DNA of 64,000 nucleotides, taken from contig NZ_BMZF01000006.1 of assembly GCF_014652655.1 (NCBI RefSeq), forward strand, positions 90,478 to 154,477, given 5' to 3'. This DNA comes from Paramylibacter ulvae (GTDB taxonomy: Bacteria; Pseudomonadota; Alphaproteobacteria; Rhodobacterales; Rhodobacteraceae). Positions within the stretch are counted from its first letter, which is position 1. Each line of letters begins with the position of its first letter. A program made the translations under genes and the position numbers. The notes beneath the pieces were generated by a model. It had not been told where the DNA came from and ran no database searches. It was given only the letters and a program-made list of their open reading frames with translations. Of this stretch, positions 1-8,668 are shown one piece after another.

Positions 1-285
1 AAGATAGGTGAACAACACCTGACCCTTACGCAGTTGTTTGCGTTCAACGGCTTGGGGTTCTTTGACCTTAACCACCATTTCGGATTGTTCGAAAATATCG
101 CTGGCCTTGGCCACGATTTTTGCGCCGACTGCTTCGTAATCAGCATCCGAAAACCCCGCGCCAACACCAGCGTTGGTTTCGATAAGAACATTATGCCCGT
201 GATGCACGGCCTCAAACGCGGCACTTGGGGTGATGCCAACGCGATATTCTTGGTTTTTGATTTCCTTGGGACAGCCAATAATCAT
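1..285 (-). CDS. ald: Alanine dehydrogenase, N-terminal part (runs off the window)
   Basis: The first 95 codons of a minus-strand gene whose 3' end lies before base 1. The N-terminus MIIGCPKEIKNQEYRVG and the following AlaDh/PNT segment (GAGFSDADYEAVGA, VVKVKEPQ) are diagnostic of alanine dehydrogenase, which interconverts L-alanine and pyruvate + ammonia with NAD. The start is set by a strong AGGAGG ribosome site 5 nt upstream. It diverges from an Lrp/AsnC-type regulator; in other alphaproteobacteria such a neighbour (AldR) controls ald, so the same pairing is inferred here. Only the substrate-binding N-terminus is visible; the NAD domain is outside. Confidence 0.93.
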   Translation of the reverse strand, partial: MIIGCPKEIKNQEYRVGITPSAAFEAVHHGHNVLIETNAGVGAGFSDADYEAVGAKIVAKASDIFEQSEMVVKVKEPQAVERKQLRKGQVLFTYL

Positions 286-416
286 GTTTTCCTCCATTGA
301 TTGCATCAACATTGCATCCAAATTTACGGAGTTTCTTGCCTAAATGACGAAGGATTGGCATAAAGATAGTGGATAATTCGAATAATAATGAAAATATTGA
401 AAGAATTGTAGTAAAA
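286..416. promoter_or_regulatory. Divergent ald / Lrp-regulator intergenic region
   Basis: About 130 bp of AT-rich DNA lies between the divergent starts of alanine dehydrogenase and the Lrp-family gene. It must carry the ald promoter and probably the regulator's own. No clear sigma-70 pair or perfect operator palindrome was identified by eye; Lrp-type sites are degenerate, so this is assigned from gene arrangement only. Confidence 0.45.
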
Positions 417-875
417 ATGCAGATTGACGAAATCGATCGTAGAATATTGAACACTTTGCAACGTTTCGGGCGCATGTCCAATGCTGATCTTGCAGAAAAA
501 ATATCTCTGTCAGCATCCGCGTGTTACCGCCGTGTTCAATTGTTGGAAAAGGCTGGGATTATAAAGGATTACGTTGCATTGCTTGATGCACGTAAAATTA
601 ATCGTCGCACCACGGTTTTTGTTGAAATTACCCTGTCGGGCCAAACCGATGCAATTTTGGAAGAATTCGAACGCGGTGTTGCCCTGATCCCTGATGTTTT
701 GGAATGCCACCTGATGGCGGGTGCGGCGGATTATTTGTTAAAGGTTGTCGCGCGCGATACGGATGATTTTGCCGCAATTCACCGCAGCAGACTGTCACGC
801 CTGCCACATGTGGCACAGATGCAATCAAGTTTCGCGTTGCGTACGGTGTTCAAAACCACCGCTTTGCCAGTTTAA
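417..875 (+). CDS. Lrp/AsnC family transcriptional regulator (likely AldR)
   Basis: A 152-residue protein starting MQIDEIDRRILNTLQRFGRM, the classic Lrp/AsnC opening, with an N-terminal winged helix-turn-helix (LAEKISLSASACYRRVQLLEKAGII) and a C-terminal RAM/ligand-binding domain (LECHLMAGAADYLLKVVA). An in-frame GTG at 369 would add 16 Asn-rich residues that do not fit the family, so ATG 417 is preferred, although its ribosome site is weak. Divergent from ald, it is likely the alanine-responsive activator of that gene (inference from context). The 3' end overlaps the stop of the convergent azlD by a few bases. Confidence 0.9.
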   Translation: MQIDEIDRRILNTLQRFGRMSNADLAEKISLSASACYRRVQLLEKAGIIKDYVALLDARKINRRTTVFVEITLSGQTDAILEEFERGVALIPDVLECHLMAGAADYLLKVVARDTDDFAAIHRSRLSRLPHVAQMQSSFALRTVFKTTALPV

Positions 876-1201
876 CCAAATAAATATAGCGCCAGATAAA
901 GCACGATAAACCCTGCCAATACCGCTGCGATCACGCTCTTACGCCAAATGCCAAATGCAAATGCGGCCAGTGCTGCCAGCATCCTTGGGGCATCCAACAC
1001 GCCATCGGTTGCCGCTGGCCAAACCACCATCGGGGCAATCAAACCTGGCATGACGGCGACGGCGACAAAATTTAAATGCCGTAAGAACCACTTTGGCAAT
1101 TCACGATCACCGATAATTCCCAAAAAGGAAAAGCGGATTAAAAATGTACCCAGCCCCAGACCGATGATGATGAACCAGATAGTGCCCTGAGTTAACGTCA
1201 T
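872..1201 (-). CDS. azlD: AzlD family branched-chain amino acid exporter subunit
   Basis: A 109-residue integral membrane protein with about four hydrophobic helices (FIIIGLGLGTFLIRFSFLGI near the N-terminus; VIAAVLAGFIVLYLALYLFG at the C-terminus), matching the AzlD family. AzlD pairs with AzlC to form a small exporter of branched-chain amino acids and analogues. The ATG overlaps the stop of azlC (ATGA), so the two are translationally coupled. Longer upstream starts would run into azlC and are not credible. Confidence 0.88.
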   Translation of the reverse strand: MTLTQGTIWFIIIGLGLGTFLIRFSFLGIIGDRELPKWFLRHLNFVAVAVMPGLIAPMVVWPAATDGVLDAPRMLAALAAFAFGIWRKSVIAAVLAGFIVLYLALYLFG

Positions 1202-1917
1202 GATGCGATCCTTTTCTTGAGCCACTGTTCGGTTTGTGCGCCAACGATCATGGCGATAATCGCGGCAAGGATCAGGCCGAGGCTGTAAGGGATGTTCACA
1301 AACAATAGGGCAAATATGATCGATGTAATCGCGGCCACAAAATGGGGCAGGCTGCGCATCATTGGGGCCGACAGTGCGATGAAACAAATGGGCACCGCAA
1401 AATCGAGTGCAAATTCAGCAGGTATTTGCGCGCCAACCAACGCACCGACCAGTGTGAACACATACCAAAACGGTGCAATGAAACAAAAGGTGCCTGTGAA
1501 ATATCCTGCCTTTGCCGCGAGCGTCATGCCCGGATTTTCTTCGTATTTATTCAATGACATTGCAAACGTTTGATCGACCAGGAAATAAGAAAATATCGCG
1601 CGTGTTGTTAATGGTAATCGCCCGATATGGGGAACCAATGCGGCAGAATACATTGCCATGCGCAAATTCACCGCCAATGAGGTTAACAGCACAATGAAGG
1701 TTGGCGCATTTTCCGTCATCAGCGCGAGTGCTGTGAATTGAGAAGAACCGGCAATGACCAAGATGCTAAACGCCATGGTTTGCGAAATGTTTAAACCCGC
1801 TTCGGTCCCTACCGCGCCAAACAGTAATGCAAATGGTACGACAATTAATAAAAACGGAACCATATCGCGAAACCCCAACCAAAAGGCGGATTTGGGCGAA
1901 AGCGGTTTATCATTCAT
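1198..1917 (-). CDS. azlC: AzlC family branched-chain amino acid permease/exporter
   Basis: A 239-residue membrane protein beginning MNDKPLSPKSAFWLGFRDM. The AzlC hallmarks are visible: the N-terminal GFRDMVPFLLIVVPFALLFG, the SSQFTALALM motif and the VNLRMAMYSAALVPHI segment. With AzlD it forms a branched-chain amino acid export pair in the inner membrane. An upstream in-frame extension to 2085 adds an unrelated hydrophobic stretch and overlaps the divergent fdhD start, so the start at 1917 is preferred. The substrate is inferred from the family. Confidence 0.9.
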   Translation of the reverse strand: MNDKPLSPKSAFWLGFRDMVPFLLIVVPFALLFGAVGTEAGLNISQTMAFSILVIAGSSQFTALALMTENAPTFIVLLTSLAVNLRMAMYSAALVPHIGRLPLTTRAIFSYFLVDQTFAMSLNKYEENPGMTLAAKAGYFTGTFCFIAPFWYVFTLVGALVGAQIPAEFALDFAVPICFIALSAPMMRSLPHFVAAITSIIFALLFVNIPYSLGLILAAIIAMIVGAQTEQWLKKRIAS

Positions 1918-2014
1918 TGTTATGACCTTGGAAAAGAAGTTTTTGCGCATTACGCTGTTTTCTGGATAATCCATCAACAGCAAAGTCGCAATTGTCAAAA
2001 AAGTGATCAAAGAC

Positions 2015-2884
2015 ATGACGAACAGTGATACCCAATATATTGTCGCGCCAAATGTCGAAAACCCACGGTTAACCCGACGTGTCATTGGCCGTGATCAACA
2101 CGGTGTAGAGCAAGAAATCTCTGTCGTCGAAGAACGCCCATTGACGATTTTCTTGAACGGAACTGAAATCGTTACGGCGATGACGATTGGGGATTATCCA
2201 GAATATTTGGCACTCGGATTTTTGCGAAACCAACGCATGCTGGCGGATGAAGAAACCGTGCAATCTGTCGATTTTGACGCGGAATTGGAAACCGTTGTCG
2301 TGCGCACAGATGGTCGCGCAAATTTTGAAGAAAAGTTACGAAAGAAAACGCGCACATCTGGCTGTGCGGTTGGCACCGTATTTGGCGACATGATGGAAGG
2401 GTTGGATGGGTTGCAACTGCCTGCTGTAACGCTGCGAACATCATGGCTTTATGCGCTGTCACGTGACATAAATTTGACGCCTAGTTTGTATCTGAATGCG
2501 GGTGCAATTCATGGAACTGTTTTGTGCCAACAAGACAAACCGCTGGTGTATATGGAAGACGTCGGACGCCATAACGCGGTGGACAAGGTCGCGGGTTGGA
2601 TGCTGTCGAATAACGTGACTGGTGATGATAAAATTCTTTATACTACGGGGCGTTTAACATCAGAAATGGTGATAAAAACCGCGCTAATGGGGATACCTGT
2701 TTTGGTATCGCGATCTGGATTTACTGCATGGGGCGTTGAAATTGCAAATCAGGTTGGATTAACGTTGATCGGTCGGCTGCGCGGGCAACGGTTTGTATGT
2801 CTAAGTGGCGATACACGGGTCGAATATGACGCCGATTTATCAACTGTTCGCGATGATGTGGCAAAACAAAAAGGGCGCAAATAA
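2015..2884 (+). CDS. fdhD: Formate dehydrogenase accessory sulfurtransferase FdhD
   Basis: A 289-residue FdhD protein that transfers sulfur to the bis-MGD molybdenum cofactor of formate dehydrogenase. Family features are EERPLTIFLNGTEIVTAMTIGDYPEYLALGFL near the N-terminus, MEDVGRHNAVDKVAG, and LYTTGRLTSEMVIKTA with the SRSG element. The cysteine loop reads SGCAVGT, so only the first Cys of the CxxC seen in the E. coli protein is present. The start could also be GTG 2003. The stop overlaps mobA (TAATG). It is first in a molybdenum cofactor operon, but no formate dehydrogenase gene lies in the window. Confidence 0.94.
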   Translation: MTNSDTQYIVAPNVENPRLTRRVIGRDQHGVEQEISVVEERPLTIFLNGTEIVTAMTIGDYPEYLALGFLRNQRMLADEETVQSVDFDAELETVVVRTDGRANFEEKLRKKTRTSGCAVGTVFGDMMEGLDGLQLPAVTLRTSWLYALSRDINLTPSLYLNAGAIHGTVLCQQDKPLVYMEDVGRHNAVDKVAGWMLSNNVTGDDKILYTTGRLTSEMVIKTALMGIPVLVSRSGFTAWGVEIANQVGLTLIGRLRGQRFVCLSGDTRVEYDADLSTVRDDVAKQKGRK

Positions 2885-3492
2885 TGTTGGGCGTTATCCT
2901 TGCGGGGGGGCAATCAACACGCATGGGCGGGGGCGATAAATGTTTACGCATGCTTGGCGCGCGCACGTTGTTGGAACATGTAATTGAACGGCTTGAACCG
3001 CAAGTTGGGGGTATCGCGTTAAATGCAAATGGTGATGCGTCACGGTTTGCCGATTTTGGGTTGCCAGTGATTGCCGATAGCGTTGCCGATTTTGCGGGAC
3101 CATTGGCGGGCGTGTTGGCAGGGTTGGATTGGGCGGCATCAATGGGTGCAAATCAAATCGCAACAGTTGCCGCCGATACACCGTTTTTCCCAACCGACTT
3201 TGTTCAACGCATGCGCGATGGTAAGGGCGAACATAAATTGGCAATGGCGATGGGTGGCGATGAAAACCCACGGTTTGCCCGCCATCCAACATTTGGAATT
3301 TGGCCGGTTGCATTGCGCCATGATCTACGTGATGCGCTAGCCAATGATGTGCGAAAGGTCGTGCAATGGACATCGCGCCATGACTGTGTTGGCGTTGTGT
3401 TTGACGTTTCAAATTTCGATCCATTCTTTAACGTCAATACGCCCGATGATATGGCGGCGGCAGAACGTATGTACCAGGAGCATTTCGCGTGA
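2884..3492 (+). CDS. mobA: Molybdenum cofactor guanylyltransferase MobA
   Basis: A 202-residue nucleotidyltransferase that adds GMP to Mo-molybdopterin to make the bis-MGD cofactor. The N-terminal VILAGGQSTRMGGGDKCL is the GTP-binding signature, followed by VIADSVADFAGPLAGVLAGL and TVAADTPFFP, which are standard for MobA. The start overlaps the fdhD stop and the end overlaps the GTG of mobB (GTGA), so the operon is translationally coupled. Cytoplasmic. Confidence 0.95.
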   Translation: MLGVILAGGQSTRMGGGDKCLRMLGARTLLEHVIERLEPQVGGIALNANGDASRFADFGLPVIADSVADFAGPLAGVLAGLDWAASMGANQIATVAADTPFFPTDFVQRMRDGKGEHKLAMAMGGDENPRFARHPTFGIWPVALRHDLRDALANDVRKVVQWTSRHDCVGVVFDVSNFDPFFNVNTPDDMAAAERMYQEHFA

Positions 3493-3986
3493 AAATATTC
3501 GGTGTGGTTGGGTGGAAAAACTCCGGCAAAACAGGTTTAGTTGAACGATTAGTCACGGAGATAACGGGGCGCGGCTATTCGGTTTCAACGGTAAAGCACG
3601 CTCATCACGATTTTGATGTTGATCAGCCTGGCCGTGATAGTTTCCGCCACCGTGCGGCGGGTGCACAACAGGTGATGCTCGCCTCCGCAAATCGATGGGC
3701 ATTGATGACGGAACTTTGCAATATGCCCGAACCGAGATTGGATGATTTGCTCGCGAACATGGCACCCGTCGATTTGGTGCTGGTAGAAGGGTTTAAAACA
3801 GAGGCTCACGAAAAACTGGAATGTCATCGTGTCGTGAATGAAAAACAATTGTTGGCACAGACTGATCCCGCGATATGTTTGATTGCAAGCGATGGGGATC
3901 AAATTATGCTGGATAAAAAGACGCTGCATTTGGATGATACAATGGCGATTGCGGATTTTGTATTGATGCAAGTGGGGTTGAAATGA
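3489..3986 (+). CDS. mobB: Molybdopterin-guanine dinucleotide biosynthesis protein MobB
   Basis: A 165-residue P-loop GTPase; the Walker A element is GWKNSGKTGLVERL at residues 8-21, followed by the MobB block VSTVKHAHHDFDVDQPGRDSFRHRAAGA and VDLVLVEGFK. It assists MobA/MoeA in bis-MGD synthesis. It starts at GTG overlapping the mobA stop and ends overlapping moeA (ATGA). Confidence 0.94.
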   Translation: MKIFGVVGWKNSGKTGLVERLVTEITGRGYSVSTVKHAHHDFDVDQPGRDSFRHRAAGAQQVMLASANRWALMTELCNMPEPRLDDLLANMAPVDLVLVEGFKTEAHEKLECHRVVNEKQLLAQTDPAICLIASDGDQIMLDKKTLHLDDTMAIADFVLMQVGLK

Positions 3987-5245
3987 CGCAACCGCCCAAG
4001 CTTTCTAACGATTGTTTCGCATTGCCCCGTGGTGTGGATTGGACACCTGTGGATGATGCGCTTGCAATGTTAAAGGGCGCGATGAAAACGGTTGTCGGTG
4101 TGGAAACCATCGATGTGAATATGTCCGGTGAACGCATATTGGCCAACGATATTACCGCACTGCAATCAAACCCACCCTTCGCAAATTCTGCCGTTGATGG
4201 TTATGGGTTTAGATTTGATAGCCTGCCAGTGGGCGAACAAATTTCCGTGCCTCTGATTGATGGTCGCGCGGCGGCGGGGCAGGCATTCCAGGGTGTTGTG
4301 CCAGCGTGCACCGCAATCCGTGTTTTAACGGGGGCGCGTTTGCCCGATGGCGTTGATACCGTTATTTTACAAGAAGACATACGCATCGAAAGCGACCATG
4401 TGCAGTTTGAATCTGGATTGAAACAAGGTGCGAATACTCGGCGCGCCGGCGAAGATGTCACCGCAGGGGAAATGTTGTTTCGCGCTCGCCACCGAATTCA
4501 ACCCCAAGATATCGCAATCATGTCGGCGACGGGTGTGCAACATGTGGATGTGTTTAAAAAGCTGCGTGTCGGTGTTTTATCGACGGGTGATGAATTGGTC
4601 TCGGATGGAAATATCACAAAGACAGCACAAATTTTTGATGCCAACCGACCGATGTTATTAGATTTGTTGACGCGTTGGGGATACGCGGCGGTGGATTTAG
4701 GCCATGTTGGGGATAACTCAGATCAAATACGCAAGGCATTTGCCAAGGGTGCGGATATTGCTGATGCGATTATCACCACGGGTGGTGCATCCGCGGGTGA
4801 CGAAGATCACGTATCAAACATCCTAACAACAGAGGCGACGCTGCATACGTGGCGTGTTGCCATAAAACCGGGGCGCCCGCTGGCCCTTGCGATGTGGAAT
4901 GACACCCCGATATTTGGGTTTCCTGGCAACCCCGTTGCTGCGTTTGTTTGCAGCTTGGTTTTTGCCCGCCCCGCGCTGGGCGTGATGGCTGGTACGGGAT
5001 GGAATGCGCCGCGCGGGTTCCAATTACCAGCCGCATTCAGTAAATCCAAAAAGGCCGGACGTCGCGAATTTTTGCGTGCACGATTAACCAATGACAACCA
5101 CGTGGAAGTGTTCAAATCCGAAGGGTCGGGGCGTATTTCTGGGTTAAGCTGGGCAACTGGATTGGTTGAATTGCCAGATCACAAAATGGAGGTCTGTACA
5201 GGTGATTTGGTTACCTTTTATCCCTACAGCGCATTTGGGATCTAG
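3983..5245 (+). CDS. moeA: Molybdopterin molybdenumtransferase MoeA
   Basis: A 420-residue MoeA that inserts molybdate into adenylated molybdopterin. The sequence shows the N-terminal domain with NPPFANSAVDGYGF, RRAGEDV, the MoCF-binding domain (VGVLSTGDEL, DANRPMLLDL, ITTGGASAGDEDH) and GFPGNPVAAFV, then the C-terminal beta-barrel domain. Length is typical. Last gene of fdhD-mobA-mobB-moeA; its stop overlaps by three bases the stop of the convergent downstream gene. Confidence 0.95.
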   Translation: MTQPPKLSNDCFALPRGVDWTPVDDALAMLKGAMKTVVGVETIDVNMSGERILANDITALQSNPPFANSAVDGYGFRFDSLPVGEQISVPLIDGRAAAGQAFQGVVPACTAIRVLTGARLPDGVDTVILQEDIRIESDHVQFESGLKQGANTRRAGEDVTAGEMLFRARHRIQPQDIAIMSATGVQHVDVFKKLRVGVLSTGDELVSDGNITKTAQIFDANRPMLLDLLTRWGYAAVDLGHVGDNSDQIRKAFAKGADIADAIITTGGASAGDEDHVSNILTTEATLHTWRVAIKPGRPLALAMWNDTPIFGFPGNPVAAFVCSLVFARPALGVMAGTGWNAPRGFQLPAAFSKSKKAGRREFLRARLTNDNHVEVFKSEGSGRISGLSWATGLVELPDHKMEVCTGDLVTFYPYSAFGI

Positions 5246-6216
5246 GTGTTGGTAAATGTACCACTGACACGCCCAAGTAACATAAAACACATCGCTGATC
5301 GTGTTTCAGACATAGCAATCAATTCGCCATCTTCTGCATTTTTTTCAAATTCTTCGAACACGGTTACAAACTGCTGCATAAATACATGTGCGATTTCGCG
5401 AAAGTTTGGATCGTTTTTCAAACGCCCATTGGCCAGCGCCAGTGCCGATTCATCACGAATACCACCCAATGCCTCGACAGTTTTGCCGCGTTTTCCATTG
5501 GCGAATTGGCGCCATAAGTCGGGTTTTGCGCGGTCTGGTTTGAAATCATCCATGTAAATGCCGTCTTCGGATAAAAGGGTAAGCAAATCTTTGGCGCTGC
5601 TGATCAATGGGGCTGTTCGGTAATCTTCCAGTGCGCGGCGCAGTACACGAAAGCCTTCTCTGTCTTTTGCGTCATCGGGAAAATTCAACGCCTTGATAAA
5701 CTCAGGGATTGAAATGGGTACACGCCCATCTTCGTTTGATAACGGCAACGGAAGATCGCCTTGGTTCAGATCATCCGCCGTTGGAATTTTGCGCGTATTT
5801 AATGCGGGTGTTTGGCGCGGCGGTGCGGGATGACCCGTTTCGCCCAGCGTTTTAGCGGCAATCGCAGACATGCGTGAATCGTTGCGACGTGTCAGATCAG
5901 CAATCTGGTCTAGTTGCTGGCGCACCTCAAAATCTTGGGTCAAGGATGGCGGCGTCCCTTGGCGCAGTGCGGCGTTGCGAATGTCTTGCATTTCGTTGCG
6001 CAGGGCATACGTTTCGTCGCGAATTTCTTTTGCGGCTGCGGCGATCAGCACCGCTGACCATATCACAACCAAGGGTAACACGATTCCGACCAATGAAATG
6101 AAGTCCATTCCATTTTGCAAAGGTGCAAAAATAAAAAATGCAATGACACCGAATACCCAAATCGCGCTGATGGCGGCGCCAATGCGAATGATTTTATTGT
6201 TCAGAATTGCTTCCAC
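5242..6216 (-). CDS. Conserved-type hypothetical membrane protein with two N-terminal TM helices
   Basis: A 324-residue protein from a GTG start. Two transmembrane helices lie at about residues 12-32 (AAISAIWVFGVIAFFIFAPL) and 39-61, followed by a probable coiled coil (AAKEIRDETYALRNEMQDIRNAAL), a Pro/Ala-rich linker, and a soluble C-terminal helical domain of about 170 residues (SIPEFIKALNFPDDAKDREGF onward). I do not recognise a named family. The topology suggests an inner-membrane anchor with a cytoplasmic domain. It follows greA on the minus strand with a 15-bp gap and may be co-transcribed with it. Confidence 0.72.
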   Translation of the reverse strand: MEAILNNKIIRIGAAISAIWVFGVIAFFIFAPLQNGMDFISLVGIVLPLVVIWSAVLIAAAAKEIRDETYALRNEMQDIRNAALRQGTPPSLTQDFEVRQQLDQIADLTRRNDSRMSAIAAKTLGETGHPAPPRQTPALNTRKIPTADDLNQGDLPLPLSNEDGRVPISIPEFIKALNFPDDAKDREGFRVLRRALEDYRTAPLISSAKDLLTLLSEDGIYMDDFKPDRAKPDLWRQFANGKRGKTVEALGGIRDESALALANGRLKNDPNFREIAHVFMQQFVTVFEEFEKNAEDGELIAMSETRSAMCFMLLGRVSGTFTNT

Positions 6217-6231
6217 AGATGAATTCCGCTG

Positions 6232-6702
6232 CTAGATGAATTTGACCGCTAAAATTTCGTAGTCTTTCACGCCGCCTGGTGTTTTCACCTCGACGCTGTC
6301 GCCTTCTTCTTTGCCGATCAACGCACGTGCGATTGGCGAATTGATATTCAACAGATTGCGTTCGATATCCGCCTCGTGTTCGCCAACGATTTGATACGTT
6401 TTTTCCGCATCGGTGTCTTCGTCAACCAATGTGACGGTCGCACCAAATTTGATTGCACCAGATAATTTGGCAACGTCGATAATATCGGCACGGCTGATGA
6501 TCGCTTCCAATTCTTTGATGCGCCCTTCGATGTGGCTTTGAAGTTCGCGTGCAGAATGGTATTCGGCATTTTCCGACAGATCACCATGTTCGCGTGCCTC
6601 GGCGATGGCGCGAATAACTGATGGGCGATCGACCGATTTTAGCTTTTTCAACTCGTCATCAGCGGATTTAAAGCCTGCTCTGGTCAGTGGAATTTTTTCC
6701 AT
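6232..6702 (-). CDS. greA: Transcription elongation factor GreA
   Basis: A 156-residue GreA which rescues backtracked RNA polymerase by stimulating transcript cleavage. Visible are the N-terminal coiled coil with [29 protein letters not shown], the acidic tip [14 protein letters not shown], and the C-terminal FKBP-like domain ([31 protein letters not shown]). ATG 6702 is preferred over an in-frame TTG two codons upstream because of its spacing from AAGG. Confidence 0.96.
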   Translation of the reverse strand: MEKIPLTRAGFKSADDELKKLKSVDRPSVIRAIAEAREHGDLSENAEYHSARELQSHIEGRIKELEAIISRADIIDVAKLSGAIKFGATVTLVDEDTDAEKTYQIVGEHEADIERNLLNINSPIARALIGKEEGDSVEVKTPGGVKDYEILAVKFI

Positions 6703-6903
6703 TATCAAATGCCTTTTCTTCTTTTTGTCTTAATCGACACTATGCTTGCGGGCGCATGGGCGCAATAGCATGTTAAAATAGCCGTTAGAAAGGTAATAAT
6801 CGGCCAAAATACGCCGCGTCTATCTTTCATATCAATTATTTCTCGGTTACGCTATTTGCAACAATAAAGCGAAGGGGTGCGCCCCACAGCCGGAGAGAAA
6901 AAT

Positions 6904-8559
6904 ATGAGCGAAAACATGCGCGAGTCTATGGAATATGATGTGGTTATCGTGGGCGCTGGCCCTGCTGGCCTGTCTGCTGCGATCCGATTGAAACAACTTG
7001 ATGAAAATCTGGACGTTGTTGTTTTGGAAAAAGGGTCCGAAGTGGGGGCGCATATTTTATCAGGTGCTGTGCTTGATCCGTCTGGCATCAATAAACTGAT
7101 CCCAGATTGGAAAGAAAAAGGCGCGCCGATCAACGTTGCGGTCAAAGAAGATAACTTTTTGATGTTGTCCGAAAAAGGCAGCACTAAGCTTCCTAATTTT
7201 GCGATGCCACCTTTGATGAACAATCACGGCAATTATATTGTTTCGATGGCGAATGTTTGCCGCTGGATGGCGGAACAGGCCGAGGCATTGGGCGTCGAAG
7301 TGTTCCCAGGCATGGCCTGTTCGGAATTGGTTTACGGTGAAAACGGTGAGCTAAAGGGCGTTGTTGCGGGTGAATTTGGCAAAAACCCAGATGGCACCGA
7401 GGGTTCGGGATACGAACCTGGCATGGAATTGCACGGCAAATATGTGTTCCTGTCCGAAGGTGTGCGTGGTTCGCTGTCCAAACAGGTGATTGCCAAATAT
7501 GATCTTGCCAAAGATGCCGATGTCCCAAAGTTCGGTCTGGGGATGAAAGAGATTTGGGAAATCAAACCCGAAAACCATAACGAAGGCGAAGTAACGCATA
7601 CGTTGGGTTGGCCGCTGGGCAACGAAGCGGGTGGTGGTTCGTTCCTTTATCACATCGATAATAACCAAGTGTACGTGGGTTATATAATTGATTTAAATTA
7701 TAAAAATCCACATCTGTTTCCATATATGGAATTTCAGCGCTGGAAACATCACCCCGACATCGCCAAGGTGTTAGAGGGCGGCAAACGCGTGGCATATGGC
7801 GCACGCGCCGTAACCAAGGGCGGTTTCCAATCAATGCCAAAGGCAAGCTTTCCTGGTGGTGCATTGTTGGGCTGTTCCGTTGGTTTGGTGAATTTGCCAC
7901 GGATCAAGGGCAATCATAACGCAATGTTGTCGGGCATGGCGGCGGCAGAGGCTGCGCATGAGGCATTAAAGGCTGGGCGTTCTGGTGATGAACTAACGGC
8001 ATATGACACCGAATTGCGCGAAGGCGCGGTTGGCAAAGATTTGAAACCAGTGCGAAATGTTGCACCGATGAACGGCAAATTTGGCCCGAAAATCGGTATG
8101 ATGCTGGGCGGATTTGATATGTGGTTTCAAACCATTTTCAAATTTAGCCTGTTTGGCACGGTAAAACACGGTAAAAACGATGCGGAGTCAACGGGTAAGG
8201 CCGCAGATTACGCACCGATCAATTATCCCAAGCCAGATGGCAAGCTCAGCTTTGATCGTCTCACAAACGTGAGTTTTTCTGCGACAAACCACGCCGAAGA
8301 ACAGCCATGCCATTTGCAATTACGCGACCCTAACATCCCGATTGATGTCAATTTGCCCGAATTTGCAGAACCCGCACAACGGTACTGCCCCGCGGGCGTT
8401 TACGAGGTGTTGCGCGATGATGATGGTTCAAACCCACGTTTCCAAATTAATGCGCAAAACTGTGTGCATTGTAAAACCTGTGACATCAAAGACCCAAGCC
8501 AGAACATCACTTGGGTAACACCACAAGGTGGTGAAGGTCCAAATTATCCAAATATGTGA
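6904..8559 (+). CDS. etfD: Electron transfer flavoprotein-ubiquinone oxidoreductase
   Basis: A 551-residue ETF-QO which passes electrons from reduced ETF to ubiquinone at the inner membrane. The N-terminal FAD-binding DVVIVGAGPAGLSAAIRL is followed by VLEKGSEVGAHILSGAVLDP and the ubiquinone-binding region. The C-terminus carries the 4Fe-4S cysteines (RYCPAGVYEV and NCVHCKTCDIKDP). GGAGAG sits about 6 nt before ATG 6904; an earlier GTG at 6877 lies in the leader. Its partners etfA and etfB are at 54.1-55.8 kb. Confidence 0.97.
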   Translation: MSENMRESMEYDVVIVGAGPAGLSAAIRLKQLDENLDVVVLEKGSEVGAHILSGAVLDPSGINKLIPDWKEKGAPINVAVKEDNFLMLSEKGSTKLPNFAMPPLMNNHGNYIVSMANVCRWMAEQAEALGVEVFPGMACSELVYGENGELKGVVAGEFGKNPDGTEGSGYEPGMELHGKYVFLSEGVRGSLSKQVIAKYDLAKDADVPKFGLGMKEIWEIKPENHNEGEVTHTLGWPLGNEAGGGSFLYHIDNNQVYVGYIIDLNYKNPHLFPYMEFQRWKHHPDIAKVLEGGKRVAYGARAVTKGGFQSMPKASFPGGALLGCSVGLVNLPRIKGNHNAMLSGMAAAEAAHEALKAGRSGDELTAYDTELREGAVGKDLKPVRNVAPMNGKFGPKIGMMLGGFDMWFQTIFKFSLFGTVKHGKNDAESTGKAADYAPINYPKPDGKLSFDRLTNVSFSATNHAEEQPCHLQLRDPNIPIDVNLPEFAEPAQRYCPAGVYEVLRDDDGSNPRFQINAQNCVHCKTCDIKDPSQNITWVTPQGGEGPNYPNM

Positions 8560-8563
8560 TGCA

Positions 8564-8600
8564 AATGCGCCGATACTGAATTGTGATGTATCGGCGCATT
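8564..8600. terminator. Perfect 13-bp hairpin downstream of ETF-QO
   Basis: Five bases after the ETF-QO stop, arms 8564-8576 and 8588-8600 (left arm AATGCGCCGATAC) pair perfectly around an 11-nt loop. No strong T tract follows, so it may act as an mRNA 3' stabiliser or a weak terminator. The hairpin is seen directly; the function is inferred. Confidence 0.55.
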
Positions 8601-8668
8601 ACTGCGAATTGCCTTTGGTATCTGGTACGGCTAGCATGTATGCTTGAACGGATATAAGGCAGGTTTCA

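Noticed and set aside
2894..3424. 176-codon minus-strand frame opposite mobA
   Set aside because: It lies wholly antisense to a well-supported gene, and its product is His/Gln/Pro-rich without any motif.
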